64,000 nucleotides of DNA, from assembly GCF_001540865.1 (NCBI RefSeq), contig NC_033640.1, forward strand, positions 7,727,306 through 7,791,305, in the 5' to 3' direction. Below are positions 45,409 to 56,629 of the stretch, piece by piece (position 1 is the first letter of the stretch; each line of letters starts with the position of its first letter). The notes under the pieces are model-generated. The model made no database searches and was not told the DNA's origin. It saw nothing but the letters and a program-made list of their open reading frames with translations. The translations under genes were made by a program, and so were the position numbers. Source of the DNA: Ananas comosus. Its lineage: Eukaryota; Streptophyta; Magnoliopsida; Poales; Bromeliaceae.

Positions 45409-48400
45409 TGGATATATATAGTATATATATATATATCGTATATATATATAGTAGTAGTACTATACTATATAGCATATATAGTAATATATATTATATATAT
45501 ATGATATAGGATTGGAATGCTACGTTTACAAATGCACTTAACATTAATTATTATAATATATTTAAACCAATATAAATGTGTACATTATATAAATCCAAAA
45601 TTTTATTAATAAAACTATATTTTATTAAATTAATAATTATATTTTATTAGAAATATTTACAATATCCTATGTGTTCTTTTTTATATACATCGAACATTTT
45701 TATATACTTTTTGATTTTTGATGAATTAAATTTAAATATGTGTTTTAAACTAAAAGCATCAAAATTTAATTTATATTTATTTTCAAATTTTAAAATTTAA
45801 GATTGATCCACTGTAATAAAAAAATTAATTGTTAATTTAAATTTGATATCAAAAATTAAATTTAATTCATAATTTAAACTCAAATTTTAATGTAAAATAG
45901 ATAAATAGGAATGCTTTTATTTTACAAATTGATCAACATATCATATGTACATTAGTACAATCGGTGATATTACCATATTCAGTGTTTTAAGAGGTACCAT
46001 CCTCGTCTTACTTTCTTTTTCGATTGTTCTTGATCCATGAAATGTAGAGTGATCCTATTTTACCGGGAGTATAACAGTTTGTTTTTATTTGAGATATTTT
46101 TTAACAAATTGATTATAATCGTTCGTAGGATTGAATTTACAGATGGATAGAAATGCTATTTTTTAATAAATTGATCATAACTATTCTTATTTGAAATTTT
46201 TTTTTTAACAAATTGATCATAAGCATTTGTAGAGAATAGATTTTTATATAGTAGAGATTGAAGGTAACTGCACGAAATTCTCCTCTGAAGATGTGGATCT
46301 GACCCTGGCATTGTCGAAGAATATCAGGGAAGAAGACCAGCCGACCACTAAAGAAACAACACAACTAAACCTTAGGAAACCCTAAGAGCCAAAACACGAG
46401 AGGAAAGCTTGTAGAGAAAAAGAGGGAACGTGAATTATTAATAAGCATATTAAATGGATATAAACTTGCTCCCAATATGCCCTTTGTTATCATTCAGAAT
46501 TATGTATAGCCATGCAGAGACATGGAGTTCTAGCAAACCCCAAGATACTACTCACTCATGTGCACTAAAAGGTTTTTCATTCCAAAATATTTCACCCAAG
46601 TATCACAACACTTGAAAATTACGAATAAACACATCATGGGAATAGATTTCTAATAGCTGAATTTTCACCGTATCATAGTATCTTGAACAATATATCGAAC
46701 AATACATTAACATATCGATGAATTATAAACTGTGCTGAAATTAGAAATTGCAGTTTAATGCTTGTTATTGGATACATACCGTATATCTTCTGTTTCTCCA
46801 ATGGCTACTAGAAAGGTGCTTGGAATTACTCCAACATGAAATGTGAGGAACAAACAGATAGAATAACCTCGATGAGATAAGATGAAAAACACTTTATACG
46901 GCTCTGCTAGAATCTATTGAAAGAGAATTTGTGTATCTTCTGAAAGTTCCTGTCTGTTAGATTACATATAACAAATCCATTGAGAGAAAAGAGAATAAGC
47001 TCTCTCGATGGTCGAATTTAGATTTACTTCACAGAAATTATAAAAATGGGCAGAGATAAGCATGACTTCATAAATACTGACAATTCATAGCTATGGAAAC
47101 AACAAATGAAGGTAATAGTTGTTTACTTACTTTAAGCAATTTGTTCTGTTCATCAAAACAATGCTGTTCAACATTATGATAAAATTTGTAAAAGAAGGTA
47201 AAACCAAACCAAGAAAATATTTGAAAAAGATGTGGAAGTACTTTGGAAGTTAAAAACTACAAAGCATAGGCAACAAGTGCTTATATAGTTAGCATAGTTG
47301 CACCCAATAAGCGAATTACCAAAATCAAAGCAATTCCAGTAACTATCCTTTCTGGATCTATGAAAAAGAAACACAGGTTTATGTAATGACCGTCCAATAC
47401 ATGTGACAAAAAAAATGTTAAGTACTTGAAACAAAACAAGTACATCACTAGAAAGCTTACTAAAACAAATTATGAAACCACAATTTGGTATCGAAATAAG
47501 ACACATAGAATATCGATACAAATTTCAGAGCAAAATAAAAATATAACAAAGCTAGATCTCATGATAGATTGGGATCATGCAAATGACAAAGCAAAAACCC
47601 ATCGTTCTTCGATGTAATATGGGCATAAAAACAGCTAGCATTTGCCGTTTACTGAATTAAACTAATATTGCTATTCAAGAACGACATCAGTATCATTTAT
47701 CTTTTATGTAGTAATTTCATGATTGGGCAAGATTTGTTAAAAGGACGCATTAATTTATTTAGACAATTCTTTTTTTAGTGATATATTGTTTGCTGAATAT
47801 TCTTTAAATACCTTATAGAAAAACTGGAGACACATTGCGTTATTACAAAGAAAATACAGGAGACATCTGTTAACTTTCTAGTCGACAGCCCAATGATTCA
47901 CCAAATCCCATGCCACCTACACTTCCTTTGTATCAAGTGGCCACATGTGGATGGACAAATTTATCTGAATCCACCTTAGTTATAATTAATCTGCATTTGT
48001 ATCAATACCTGACATGCTACACAATCGTGAAAAGCAAAAACAATCCTTTTACAAGTATGCATATACATACACGTGAGGTAATTTCTTAACTTAATCAAAT
48101 GATAAGGAAACAAAAGAAAACAAGTAAAAATATCTTATTGAAAAACAACCATAACTTCAAATTTAAGAATTCGATATTAAAAATTTATGATGGAGGTATG
48201 TCTCAACTAACTGAAATGTACCTTATTCTGATTTACTTCAGAAATTTAAGAATCTGAGCAACAGACTTGTGAGCTGTGACTGGACAGCGGTAAATGAGAT
48301 CCAAATGACTAACAAGTTGCTAAAGAATTAAATAGTTACCATCCTGGAAGCAAATTGTTGTTAGTTATCCTAGGACCCAAAATTAAATATGTGAAACAAA

Positions 48401-48577
48401 ATCAAGAGTTTTGTGAAGGTTATGTCGCACCTAGCTCTCCTGACATTCCACAAAGGCAGCCAAATACATTTTCGAAAAGCAATATCTCATTAATTGTAAT
48501 TCATAAGATGTAATTAAAAGAATGCGTATATGTCTATATTTATACAATGTATGTATGAGATTCAGCACAGTTTATTC
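45409..48577. other. 3' side of the G3P transporter-like gene, no gene called
   Basis: 45409-45510 is TA-rich. 45510-46130 is AT-rich and repeat-like. From about 46230 to 48560 the DNA looks less repetitive and may include transcribed 3' sequence or further exons. Readings at 46137-46364 and 47174-47521 (minus) show no family signature. The stretch at 46270-46430 read on minus (TCTTAGGGTTTCCTAAGG) resembles a plant leader or LTR but is not assigned. Confidence 0.4.
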
Positions 48578-49095
48578 CTACTTTTGCTCGCTCATCTTAC
48601 TGACAAGTTCAGATTTCGCAAGGTGTATTAAAAATATAATAGCAAAAGAAATCGAAACAATCAACATGAAAAATACACTATTCCATCCCCTAGTTGAAAT
48701 ATAGCCAGTAAGTAGGGGTCCCAGAGCTGCACCGACAGAGCCGGTACCATCAATAATGGCAGTCACAGTAGCTAATGCTCGGGAATTCCCTTTAATCATG
48801 TCTTGAGTACCGAGATCAGCGGCAACTGCCGTGGTAATAAGAGAATAGGGGCCATTCACAAAATAACCAGACAGAAGCATTAAGCCTAAGTTAAGGTGCA
48901 TCGACATGCTTCCATATGTTCGATAAAGAATAAGTGAAGGGATTGACAACAAAAGGAACAGAACTGAAGTGATGGCACGAGCAGAAATTTTATCGGAGAT
49001 GAATCCCGCTGAAATTCCACCAAAAACACCTCCGACATCGAATATTGTTGAAAGAATTCCAGCAGTTTTATGTGACACGAGCTTGCCGGCAACAC
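48578..49095 (-). CDS. G3P transporter-like gene, exon 2
   Basis: The acceptor CCCTTATAG|GTGTTGCC restores the frame as [16 protein letters not shown]. That matches plant family members, in which a short GQ/GK..LSHKTAG stretch follows the FYI..H region. The exon is 172 codons including the stop. An AATAAA lies within a few nt after the stop (about 48569-48574). The intron is 1254 nt (49096-50349). Confidence 0.9.
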
Positions 49096-51277
49096 CTATA
49101 AGGGCAAGGACTTTGGCATAAATGAAAATTTAACATTCTGAAAAGCCATGTCATCTTATGGTGAAACATAACTCACCCCAACAACTACTAAATAAAAATA
49201 AAAATAACAGAAGACTATTAAATAAAAGTAACAATAACAGCTTAAGATCAGTAGAGGCAAATGGATATATCAGGAACATTTAAAACAAATAACTGTTTAA
49301 AAGTTACATCAGCAATGGATATAATTACATAAATAATAGCAGGAATTGATTGAAAAAAGCTATATTCATCCAAAAAAAAAAAAGAAATCTCAAGAGATTG
49401 TAATAGGTGCTGTCATGAAATTACTATCAAGTCAAGGAATATTTTGATTTAATTGATAGATGAAATTATATAGAAGCTGCATTACTGAACTAATACATGA
49501 AAAAAAGATTCACTATTCGCGAACTAATATGTGAAGCAAAGATTCACCAACTAGCCATTGGCAGAATATGACAGATAACTCTGTTTTTTTACTGAGCTCT
49601 TATCATGTTATCCTCTCTTCATGTTATCCTTTCCAGACAGGAACTTCTGTATGGCCCTCACTATCCTCAACTCCTTTCCTGACCTCAAGCATGACTAGCC
49701 ATGGTGATTATAAAAATCCTATTAGCAAGCAGTTCCTATTAGCAAGCAGTTCATCTCATATGGTTGCTCATAAACTGGGCTAATGGGTACTCAAACATCA
49801 ACCTAATGAGTCTTAGGAGTCCGTAACTACCTTCGCTGGTAATATCAAACAGAACAGCCTATTGGTATTCTCTCTCAAAAAATTATAATTTAAAATAAAA
49901 TTAAAAAGTTACAGGTAGCCTGCATTCTAACATGTGAAAAGCAGTGCTAGTTCCTCCAGATATAGTGATCACATGAAGTTCTAAACTGAAACCTCAGAAT
50001 GCGCAATCTTTATATTTTTGCTAGTTGAAGGCCATGTACTCTAAGATATGAAAATAGTATAACTTGAAACGAACCCAATACGTCCAGTACATTAAGCAGA
50101 TGATAAGCAATCATCCTTAATACAGATTCCCTGTTAAAGTTCATGCAAATTTTCCTATTTAGTGATTTCCAAAGTCCTATTAGGTTATCAGCCAACAATG
50201 TAGAGTTCCATAATGAATATGTAGTGCCATTACTTCTGTGCAGCAGTGAAATGTCCGATCCTCTTGTATGCTAATGTAGAGCAAATCGAACAAGGGGAAC
50301 AATGGAAAACTCCATTGAAAACATCGATATCTAAATAATGGATACGCACCATTGTGCCGAATGTAAAATGGCAACCAGTAGAGGAAAGTGTAAGCGACAA
50401 GCTTGGAGAAGAAGAGGCAAAAGGCGTAGGGCGCAACCCCAGGCAACCTCCACGCCTCCAGGAACCCAATCGCCTCCGCGGAGCCCGAATCGGGCAACTT
50501 CTCCAGTCCGAGGAGCCCAATCTCTTCCCCATCCAAACCCTCCACCGCTCCATTCCCAGCATCACTCATCTCGACCTCCGCGGAGGCCGGAGCCTCAAAC
50601 CCTAGATCTCTGGGATCTACAACCAAGAACGCCCACACGATCACTCCGACGATGGCGATAAGAAGGCCCGGTACGACGAACGACCACCCCCACCCGAACT
50701 CCAGCACCGAGGAGGCGACGACGGAGCCGAGGATGTTCCCGACGGAAGTGTGCGAGTTCCAGATCCCGAAGATGAGCCCGCGCTCCCGCGACTTGCCGAA
50801 CCAGTTGCCGACGACGGCGACGACGCAGGGCCAGCCGATGGACTGGGCGGCGCCGCCGGCGATCTGGACGGCGAGGAAGAAGGCGAGGCTGTGGAGGTCC
50901 CACCAGAAGGCGAGGCCGAAGAGCGCGGTGGCGGCGCCGCTGGCGAGCATGCCGAGGGCGAGGAAGCGGCGGAGGTCGGCGCGGTCGGCGAGGTGGCCGG
51001 AGGCGAACATGGCGAGGGCGTAGGAGGAGAGGAAGGCGAGGTCGAGCTCGCCGAGGCGGTGGGGGCCGCGGGGGCCGGCGAAGGGGGCCCATCCGCCATT
51101 AATGGCGGCGGCAGCGGAGGAGGAGGGGGAGAGGACGCTCTTGACGATGCTGGGGGGCTTGCGGGAGGCGTGGAAGGAGGTGTAGGCGGAGAAGGTGAGG
51201 AGGAGGACGGAGATCTGGTGAAAGAGAAGGCTCCGGCGAGGAAGACGATGATCGGGGGCTAGGGTTTCCGTCTCCAT
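48578..51277 (-). CDS. Glycerol-3-phosphate transporter-like MFS protein, two exons
   Basis: Predicted 481-aa carrier joined from 51277-50350 and 49095-48578. It belongs to the organophosphate:phosphate antiporter branch of the MFS (bacterial GlpT, animal SLC37, plant G3Pp). Near the N-terminus is [18 protein letters not shown] (residues 30-47), typical of plant members. The central signature [20 protein letters not shown] covers about 157-176. A hydrophilic loop runs about 222-270. Exon 2 carries [20 protein letters not shown] and the last membrane segments, ending SKMSEQK. By family the role is exchange of sugar phosphate or glycerol-3-phosphate for phosphate across a membrane. Plant members respond to phosphate starvation, which cannot be read here. 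The length fits the family. I cannot say which of the plant G3Pp paralogues it matches. No stop or frameshift is seen. Confidence 0.92.
50350..51277 (-). CDS. G3P transporter-like gene, exon 1
   Basis: 309 codons plus 1 nt, from [10 protein letters not shown] to WLPFYIRHN. The donor is CACAATG|GTGCGT. The first two thirds are extremely GC-rich, producing long antisense and alternate-frame readings that are not genes. Open reading past 50350 (to 50180) is intron. Confidence 0.9.
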
Positions 51278-51744
51278 GGGAGGAGAGAGGAAACCCTAGG
51301 GCGAGTGAGAGGGGGAGGAAGGGGACGGGAAGGAGAAGATCGAGGAGCGTCAGTTAGAAGGGACTCTCCTGTCGAAGCAACGGTCGGTTGCGGTGGGAGC
51401 CCTTGGAACGGAGGAAGTCTACTGTGCAGTCTTAAAAAACTAAAAATAAAAATAATTTTTTTTAAAAAAATTATAATAATTATGAAACAGATGAAATTTA
51501 TAAAAATAATTTAATTAATTGGAGACACTACATTAGTAATTTACTGGTCACATTCTTCGATTTTTTTTTTTTCTTGTATGATGGGAAAGAGAAACGCTAA
51601 GAATTAATTCATGCAGAAAAATGACAATTTATACCATCGGTGAGTAACTGCTCCATATAATATTCGGTGGATTAATTCTCGTATCATGCGAACATACAGA
51701 GATTTCAAAACCGTAGAAAATTTAGTAAGGACTAAGTCACTATT
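51278..51744. promoter_or_regulatory. 5' flank of the G3P transporter-like gene
   Basis: The first about 140 bp upstream of the ATG are purine-rich on plus (CCTCTCTCCTCCC on minus) and look like a 5' UTR. From about 51430 the DNA turns AT-rich. No confident TATA box is assigned. From about 51745 a retrotransposon remnant begins, so the intergenic promoter space is under 500 bp unless the remnant itself is used. Confidence 0.4.
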
Positions 51745-53040
51745 TACACTGCTGAAGGAAATATTGAGAAAGGCTCATTGCTCATCTTATACCATTCATC
51801 TAGATGGAATTAAAATGTTTAAGGACTTAAAGACATACTACTAGTGAAATGGAATGGAGAGCATCGGAAGATATGTTACTCAGTATTTGACTTGTCAATA
51901 AGTGATGGCCGAGCACCGGTACTTGCTGGCAAGTTTAAGAATCTTCTATTCTGAAGTAGAAGTGGTACCCAATCATGATGGATTTTGTCATGGAATTATC
52001 TTGAATTCACGACAGTTTTGATGCAATATGGATGATAGTCAACAGACTGATCAAGTCTGCTTACTTTCTTTCAGTGTAGACTATATGATCCCGAAAGTGG
52101 CTCGTATAATTGTATATAGATGAGAGAGTGAGATTACATGAAGTACCTAGCTTGATAGTATCAAATAGAGACCCAAGATTTATTTCGCATTTCTAAAGGG
52201 ATCTATAGAAGGCATTGGGTACTTAGTTGCACTTCTGTACAGCCTTTCACCAACAAAGAAATAGACAGTCATAGAGGACAATACAGATTTTGGCGGACAT
52301 GCTGAGAGTCTTTGTTCTAGACTTTGGAGTAGAGTGACATCAGCACTTGGGACTGGCTAAGTTTGCGTACAATAATAACTATCAAGCGAGTATTTAAATA
52401 GCTCCATTTGAAGCGTTGTATGGATGTAAGTGTTGATGACCCCTACATTGAAATGAAGTGGGTAAAAGAAAGTTTTTAGACCAAATATTCTTTTGAAAAC
52501 AAAGAAAAATGTTAGGGTTGCACGACAACATCTAGTGACTACTCAGAGTTGACAGAGGAATTATGATGATACTAGGTAACAAGACTTAGAATTTCAAGTC
52601 GGAGACTACATGTTTTTGAAAGTCTCGCCGTCCAGAGGGATTAGCAGATTTAGAGTTCACAAGAAGCTCAGTCCACAGTATATTGGTCATTTCAAAGTAT
52701 TGGAGCGAGTTAGACCGGTGGCATACAGGGTTGCACTACCGCCTAGGTTAGCTGGTATCTACGACGTCTTATATATCTCGGATTTGAGGAGATACATATT
52801 CGATCCTTCGCATGTGATTGACTTCACTCCTCTGGAGTTGGGTGAGATTTTGAGCAGCTATGAGGAGAGATCGGTGCAAATTTTTGCTCGGGAGGTGAAA
52901 GAATTATGCAATTGAGTCATCCCTATATAAAGTGTTGTGGAGTAATCACGGGGAGCGCAGGGCGACTTGGAAGCTAGAGGCAGTAATGCTGGAGTCTTAC
53001 CTCTACTTTTCCGAGGATTCTACTTAACGTATGAGCTTAA
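51745..53040 (+). pseudogene. Degenerate Ty3/gypsy integrase (3' part of pol)
   Basis: Across frame breaks it reads LLKEILRKAH, then IHLDGIKMFKDLK (zinc-binding region). VDYMIPKVARIIV follows, then decayed forms of the catalytic-core stretches HPQTDGQ and FAYNNNYQASIQ. A cleaner 101-codon stretch (52610-52915) reads KVSPSRG, KLSPQYIGHFKVLERV, DVLYISDLRRYIFDPSHV, the integrase C-terminus. Ends WSNHGERRATW. The 5' half of the element is absent. Confidence 0.82.
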
Positions 53041-53073
53041 GTTTCAAGTTCGAAACTTTTTTAGGCAGGAGGA

Positions 53074-53700
53074 TGTGGTGTTTCAAAACTTAGCAGTCAA
53101 AATGACTACAGTCTCAGCAGCTGGTCGACACATCTATAGAATATCAAGTAGAGTCAAAATTGTTTTGGCGCGAAATAAATGCGAATCTTGGAGCACTGAA
53201 AATTGGTGTGAGTCGAGTCAAAGTTCAACCAACTTTGGAATGCCCTAAGTGTGGAATTGGGTGCACAGATGTGCAGTGCAGAGCTGTGGGAGTTACTGAA
53301 GTCATTTCAGGAACTCTTTTCCGATGCCCGGAAGTTATGTAGCAGCCAGAACCCTCTCGAGTGTATCAAACAGTGCTGACATGTGTAAAGTGGTCTTTTT
53401 GGATTTGGTGTGGATGCCCACTTGATGATTTTGGACGCTCGAATGTGGTTCTGAATGCCCAAAATCTAGATTTTCTTATAGGAATATTTACTTTCAGTTC
53501 ATCCATGGGCTCATTCTATTTGTTCTTTAATTTCCTCTATAAATAGATCCTACACGTTCACTATTTACTCTTTTCACTCCCCCACAGTAGGGAACTCCAT
53601 TTTTCCATCTCCTACGCCTTCTTCTCCTTCGTTTTTTTTGCGGGTTGGGAATTTAAGCACCAACAGCAGTAGTTGTAGCAGTAGCAGCTCATACTCGATA
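53074..53700 (+). repeat. LTR of the degenerate gypsy element (right edge unclear)
   Basis: It follows a purine tract (AGGCAGGAGGA) and begins TGTGGTGTTTC, as expected for a 3' LTR. It contains a TATA box (CTATAAATAGATCC near 53534-53548) followed by a CT-rich leader. I cannot place its end. Confidence 0.55.
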
Positions 53701-54257
53701 CATCGTTGGAATTGGAGTTTGAGCTATAGGATTGGGCCTTATTCATTGATCATTTAAAAAGAAAGCCTAGAGTTTCCTTATTTACAGTTGGATTACTGGT
53801 TAGCTAAGATGATTTTGAAGTTTAATTGGAGTTTCAGAATCGAATTGAGTTTTCATTATTTTTTTATTTTAATTCTTATTTCAGCATAATCTCTGCTTCC
53901 AGTAGGAGTCTCTTTGATTTTTCTACCTGATTTTGAACTAAGAAGTGGACATGGGTGGCTAGAACTTGTCTGATATTGAATTTAATTTGAATGAAATCCA
54001 AATTTTGTTAACTGAATAGCAAATTTTAATTAGTGAATTTTGAATTTAGTTGCTCTAGCAAGTTTCTTGCTGATTTTTGGAGATTTTTGACGTTCTTTCT
54101 TATTAGTCTTACCGTGATCTTCCTCTTTGGAGTTGCAATTACATATTGCTTATGCCTCTAGTAGACCTAGAGCTTCTAGCTAGGGGTTAGGAAGCCAAAA
54201 TGAATTTCCCTCCCGAAAGCATAAGTTCAGCTTGAATGTGATTTGAGATAAATCTCC
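53701..54257 (+). other. Probable continuation of the LTR or flank, no gene seen
   Basis: AT-rich, with CCTCTAGTAGACCTAGAGCT near 54158 that resembles CCTCTAGTAGACCTTGCGAG near 61893, so both may be LTR or leader pieces of one family. No open reading frame of note. Confidence 0.35.
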
Positions 54258-54262
54258 AAATA

Positions 54263-54752
54263 TGTAACAACTCGGCTCACTAGCAGTAATAACTCGTTAG
54301 GCCTAAACCACCCGCACAAGATACGTAATTTCAGTTATGATTACTAGTATCCTTGGTCTCTTATATACCCAACCACAATCCCATTCTTATCCAATATGAG
54401 GCTATTGGGGTGTCACAAACTCCTACCGTTTAGGTCCTGATGTTCTCGTCAGTCCAATCACACACACAGTCCAAGATTACTAGGCGATGTGAGACTTGTT
54501 CTACTAATCTTGTCATTTCGACCCTAACTTAACCTATCATTTCCCGACCCTGTCTTAGCAGCTGTCATTCTGATCTTGGCACAGTCAAGGCTCATCTCAC
54601 ACTTCTAATTGATGATTTGCTCTGATACCAAATGTAACGATCAGGCCCACTATCAATAATAACTCGTTGGGCCTAAATCATCAGCATAAAATGTTTAAAT
54701 TCAGTTATTATTACTAATGTTTATGGTTATATGGTACTATCGGGGTGTCAGA
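54263..54752 (-). mobile_element. TRIM (miniature LTR retrotransposon), complete
   Basis: Two short LTRs, 54263-54417 and 54633-54752, both reading TGTAAC on the left and GGGTGTCACA / GGGTGTCAGA on the right. Perfect 5-bp duplication AAATA at 54258-54262 and 54753-54757. On minus, two bases after the 5' LTR comes TGGTATCAGAGC, the classic primer binding site for initiator tRNA-Met (54630-54619). The internal region is only about 215 bp with no coding capacity, so it needs enzymes from another element. No 5S-like sequence as in Cassandra. Confidence 0.88.
54619..54630 (-). promoter_or_regulatory. tRNA-Met primer binding site of the TRIM
   Basis: TGGTATCAGAGC on minus, the start site of minus-strand DNA synthesis in many plant LTR elements. 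It fixes the TRIM's orientation. Confidence 0.85.
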
Positions 54753-54916
54753 AAATAACTCTATTTTTATACGTTCCAAATACCTCTACTCGAAACGACA
54801 CTTCTCGTGATCTCTCTCTATCCTTCGATTACATATGTTCATGCTCCAAGTTTGAGATTTGTTCCAATTAATACTTCATAACGATGTCTGATTCTCTAGT
54901 AAATTTCTTTCTTCAG

Positions 54917-55207
54917 CATGAATAGAAGAGAGGACACTGCGCCTCTACATTGGACAGCTACATGAAAGAACACAATACAACCAAGGAAGCAACCGTTGCA
55001 AAATTTCACTCCATGATGGAAGATGCATGGAAACAAATAAACCAAGCATTCCTGAAGCCAACCGATATTCCAACGCCTCTTATCGATCCGGCAGCTAATT
55101 TTGGTCGAATGATGGAAACAATATACAAGCACTTGGATGGGTTCACAAACTCTGCTTATCTTAAAGAATTCATCTCGTTATTGTTCGTGCAGCCGATCGC
55201 TATTTGA
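54917..55207 (+). pseudogene. Terpene synthase last exon, nonsense-mutated fragment
   Basis: After an intact-looking acceptor (TTTCTTTCTTCAG) the frame reads HE*KRGHCAS, then LDSYMKEHNTTKEATVAKFH. It continues through MMEDAWKQINQAF and YKHLDGFTNSAYLKEFISLL to VQPIAI. This is the C-terminal exon of plant terpene synthases, where the family reads roughly E-Q-K-R-x-H-V-A-S; here the Gln codon is TAG (54923-54925). No upstream exon (the DDxxD or NSE/DTE metal-binding regions) is visible within the preceding 3 kb, where a TRIM and gypsy remnants lie. It is a relic of a terpene synthase, subfamily not determinable. Confidence 0.85.
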
Positions 55208-56246
55208 GTGCTTGAAGTCTAGTACATTTGTCTACTTATAACCGATTTGAATAAAAAGTAGGCGAGTAATAAGCTTTGCATGCAGATTTACATATGGCTT
55301 AATAAAATGGTTGGTTTTGTGACAGTGAAATGAAACTAATTAAAGAATTTTATGATCATTAGATTGTCATGAAGTATCTTCTTAATTAATGCTATATATG
55401 TATGTGGATGGACTTCTTATCTGTAGTGCGATTTAAGTTCTTAGTTGTTTACTCAGATCTAAATGTGAAACTACATTAATTATCTTTTTTAGAACTTCTT
55501 GGGTTCTAACTCCAACACCTACCATTGGTGTTCTCAAGAAAAATAAAATAAAAATAATATGCATTCGTGCACACACGCAAACGGAAGCATCTGCATGCTT
55601 CTCTACATTTTGAGCTGAGATCGATTTCAGGGTGTGATACTCTTGTAATTGGTGAAAGGAATGTCGATTTATGCGACAAGTGCGAAAACTTCATGCATCC
55701 ATTAATTGTATATATATTATTGGTTCCTCTCCTCATCCAACATCAACATTTGATCACTCGAAACTTTGGTTTTACAGTTGAAGGCTCTTTGAAAAAACAA
55801 AATGTGCTGCAAAATCCTCTTACATTTTCTTAATTAACCTCATCTGTATCGGTGATTGAAGAGTGTCTTTTTATCTATTATGCGCAAAAATTCACTGCCA
55901 ACACGTAAGAAATGTATGAAGCTCAAGTAGATAATCATTCTCTTCAACCCCCAAAGACAAAAAAAAAACACTGAAACCAGAACCCTAAATCCTAAAACAG
56001 ATGAGGGAAATTTATAAAAACCCCTTGAGAACTTCAACTCTTTTGTAAACAAAAGCTTCAATTTTGAATTTTGACAATTAGTTCAATAAATCCCTCTCAT
56101 CAATCGAAGTCCTAGCTAGTTACACAGTAATTTTGACCACATTCTGAGAAATTACTAGCACATAAAGAAAAATATAGTGAAAGATAATTTTGCATTTTTA
56201 AATTTTTTTGAAACCAGACACGTACAATATATGAAATTAAAATTTA
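55208..56246. other. Intergenic after the terpene synthase relic
   Basis: The first part may be the old 3' flank of the terpene synthase. No further gene is recognised. Small readings at 55567-55833 and 55840-56061 have no family features. Confidence 0.4.
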
Positions 56247-56629
56247 GGTTAAATTACAGAAAAACTTCTTGTCAAAATTCAATTTTTTACTTCCTCTCTT
56301 ATCATTTAAAAACCTACACTTGTCCTCTTATAAAATAAAAAAAAATATTCACAGGGATACGGTGTGAACTGTGATGACAAAATGACCATTTTGTTCCTCA
56401 CTATTTTGCAGCTCGATCACCATGTTCACAGGAGAGAAGACATTGAGGGCATTTTTGGCATAAAAAAATATATAATAATATTTTATAAACGGAATCCTAA
56501 CGGATTACTAACGATAAGGGTAAAGTTAATATTTTTTATTTTACAAGAGGGCAAAATGTAGGTTTTTAAATGATAGAAAAAAAAAGTGAAAAATCGAATT
56601 TTGAAAGAAGGATTTTATGTATTTTAGCC
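56247..56629. mobile_element. Mutator-like MITE (family A), short form
   Basis: GGTTAAATTACAGAAAAAC start and GTATTTTAGCC end. The flanks TAAAATTTA (56238-56246) and TAGAATTTA (56630-56638) are an 8/9 match. The GC-rich core is missing. Confidence 0.8.

Noticed and set aside
46137..47617. Extra exons or a separate gene downstream of the G3P transporter
   Set aside because: Readings there lack any recognisable domain and the transporter already has a stop at a family-typical place; left as unassigned.
50180..50349. C-terminal extension of the G3P transporter exon 1 frame
   Set aside because: It lies after a GT donor; exon 2 at 49095 continues the family sequence in phase.
50595..51262. Long antisense and alternate-frame readings over GC-rich exon 1 (Arg/Pro-rich and Gly/Glu-rich)
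   Set aside because: They mirror the G3P transporter exon; the real frame has clear membrane-carrier sequence.
54263..54752. Cassandra-type element with 5S rRNA sequence
   Set aside because: The TRIM LTRs contain no 5S-like block that I can recognise.
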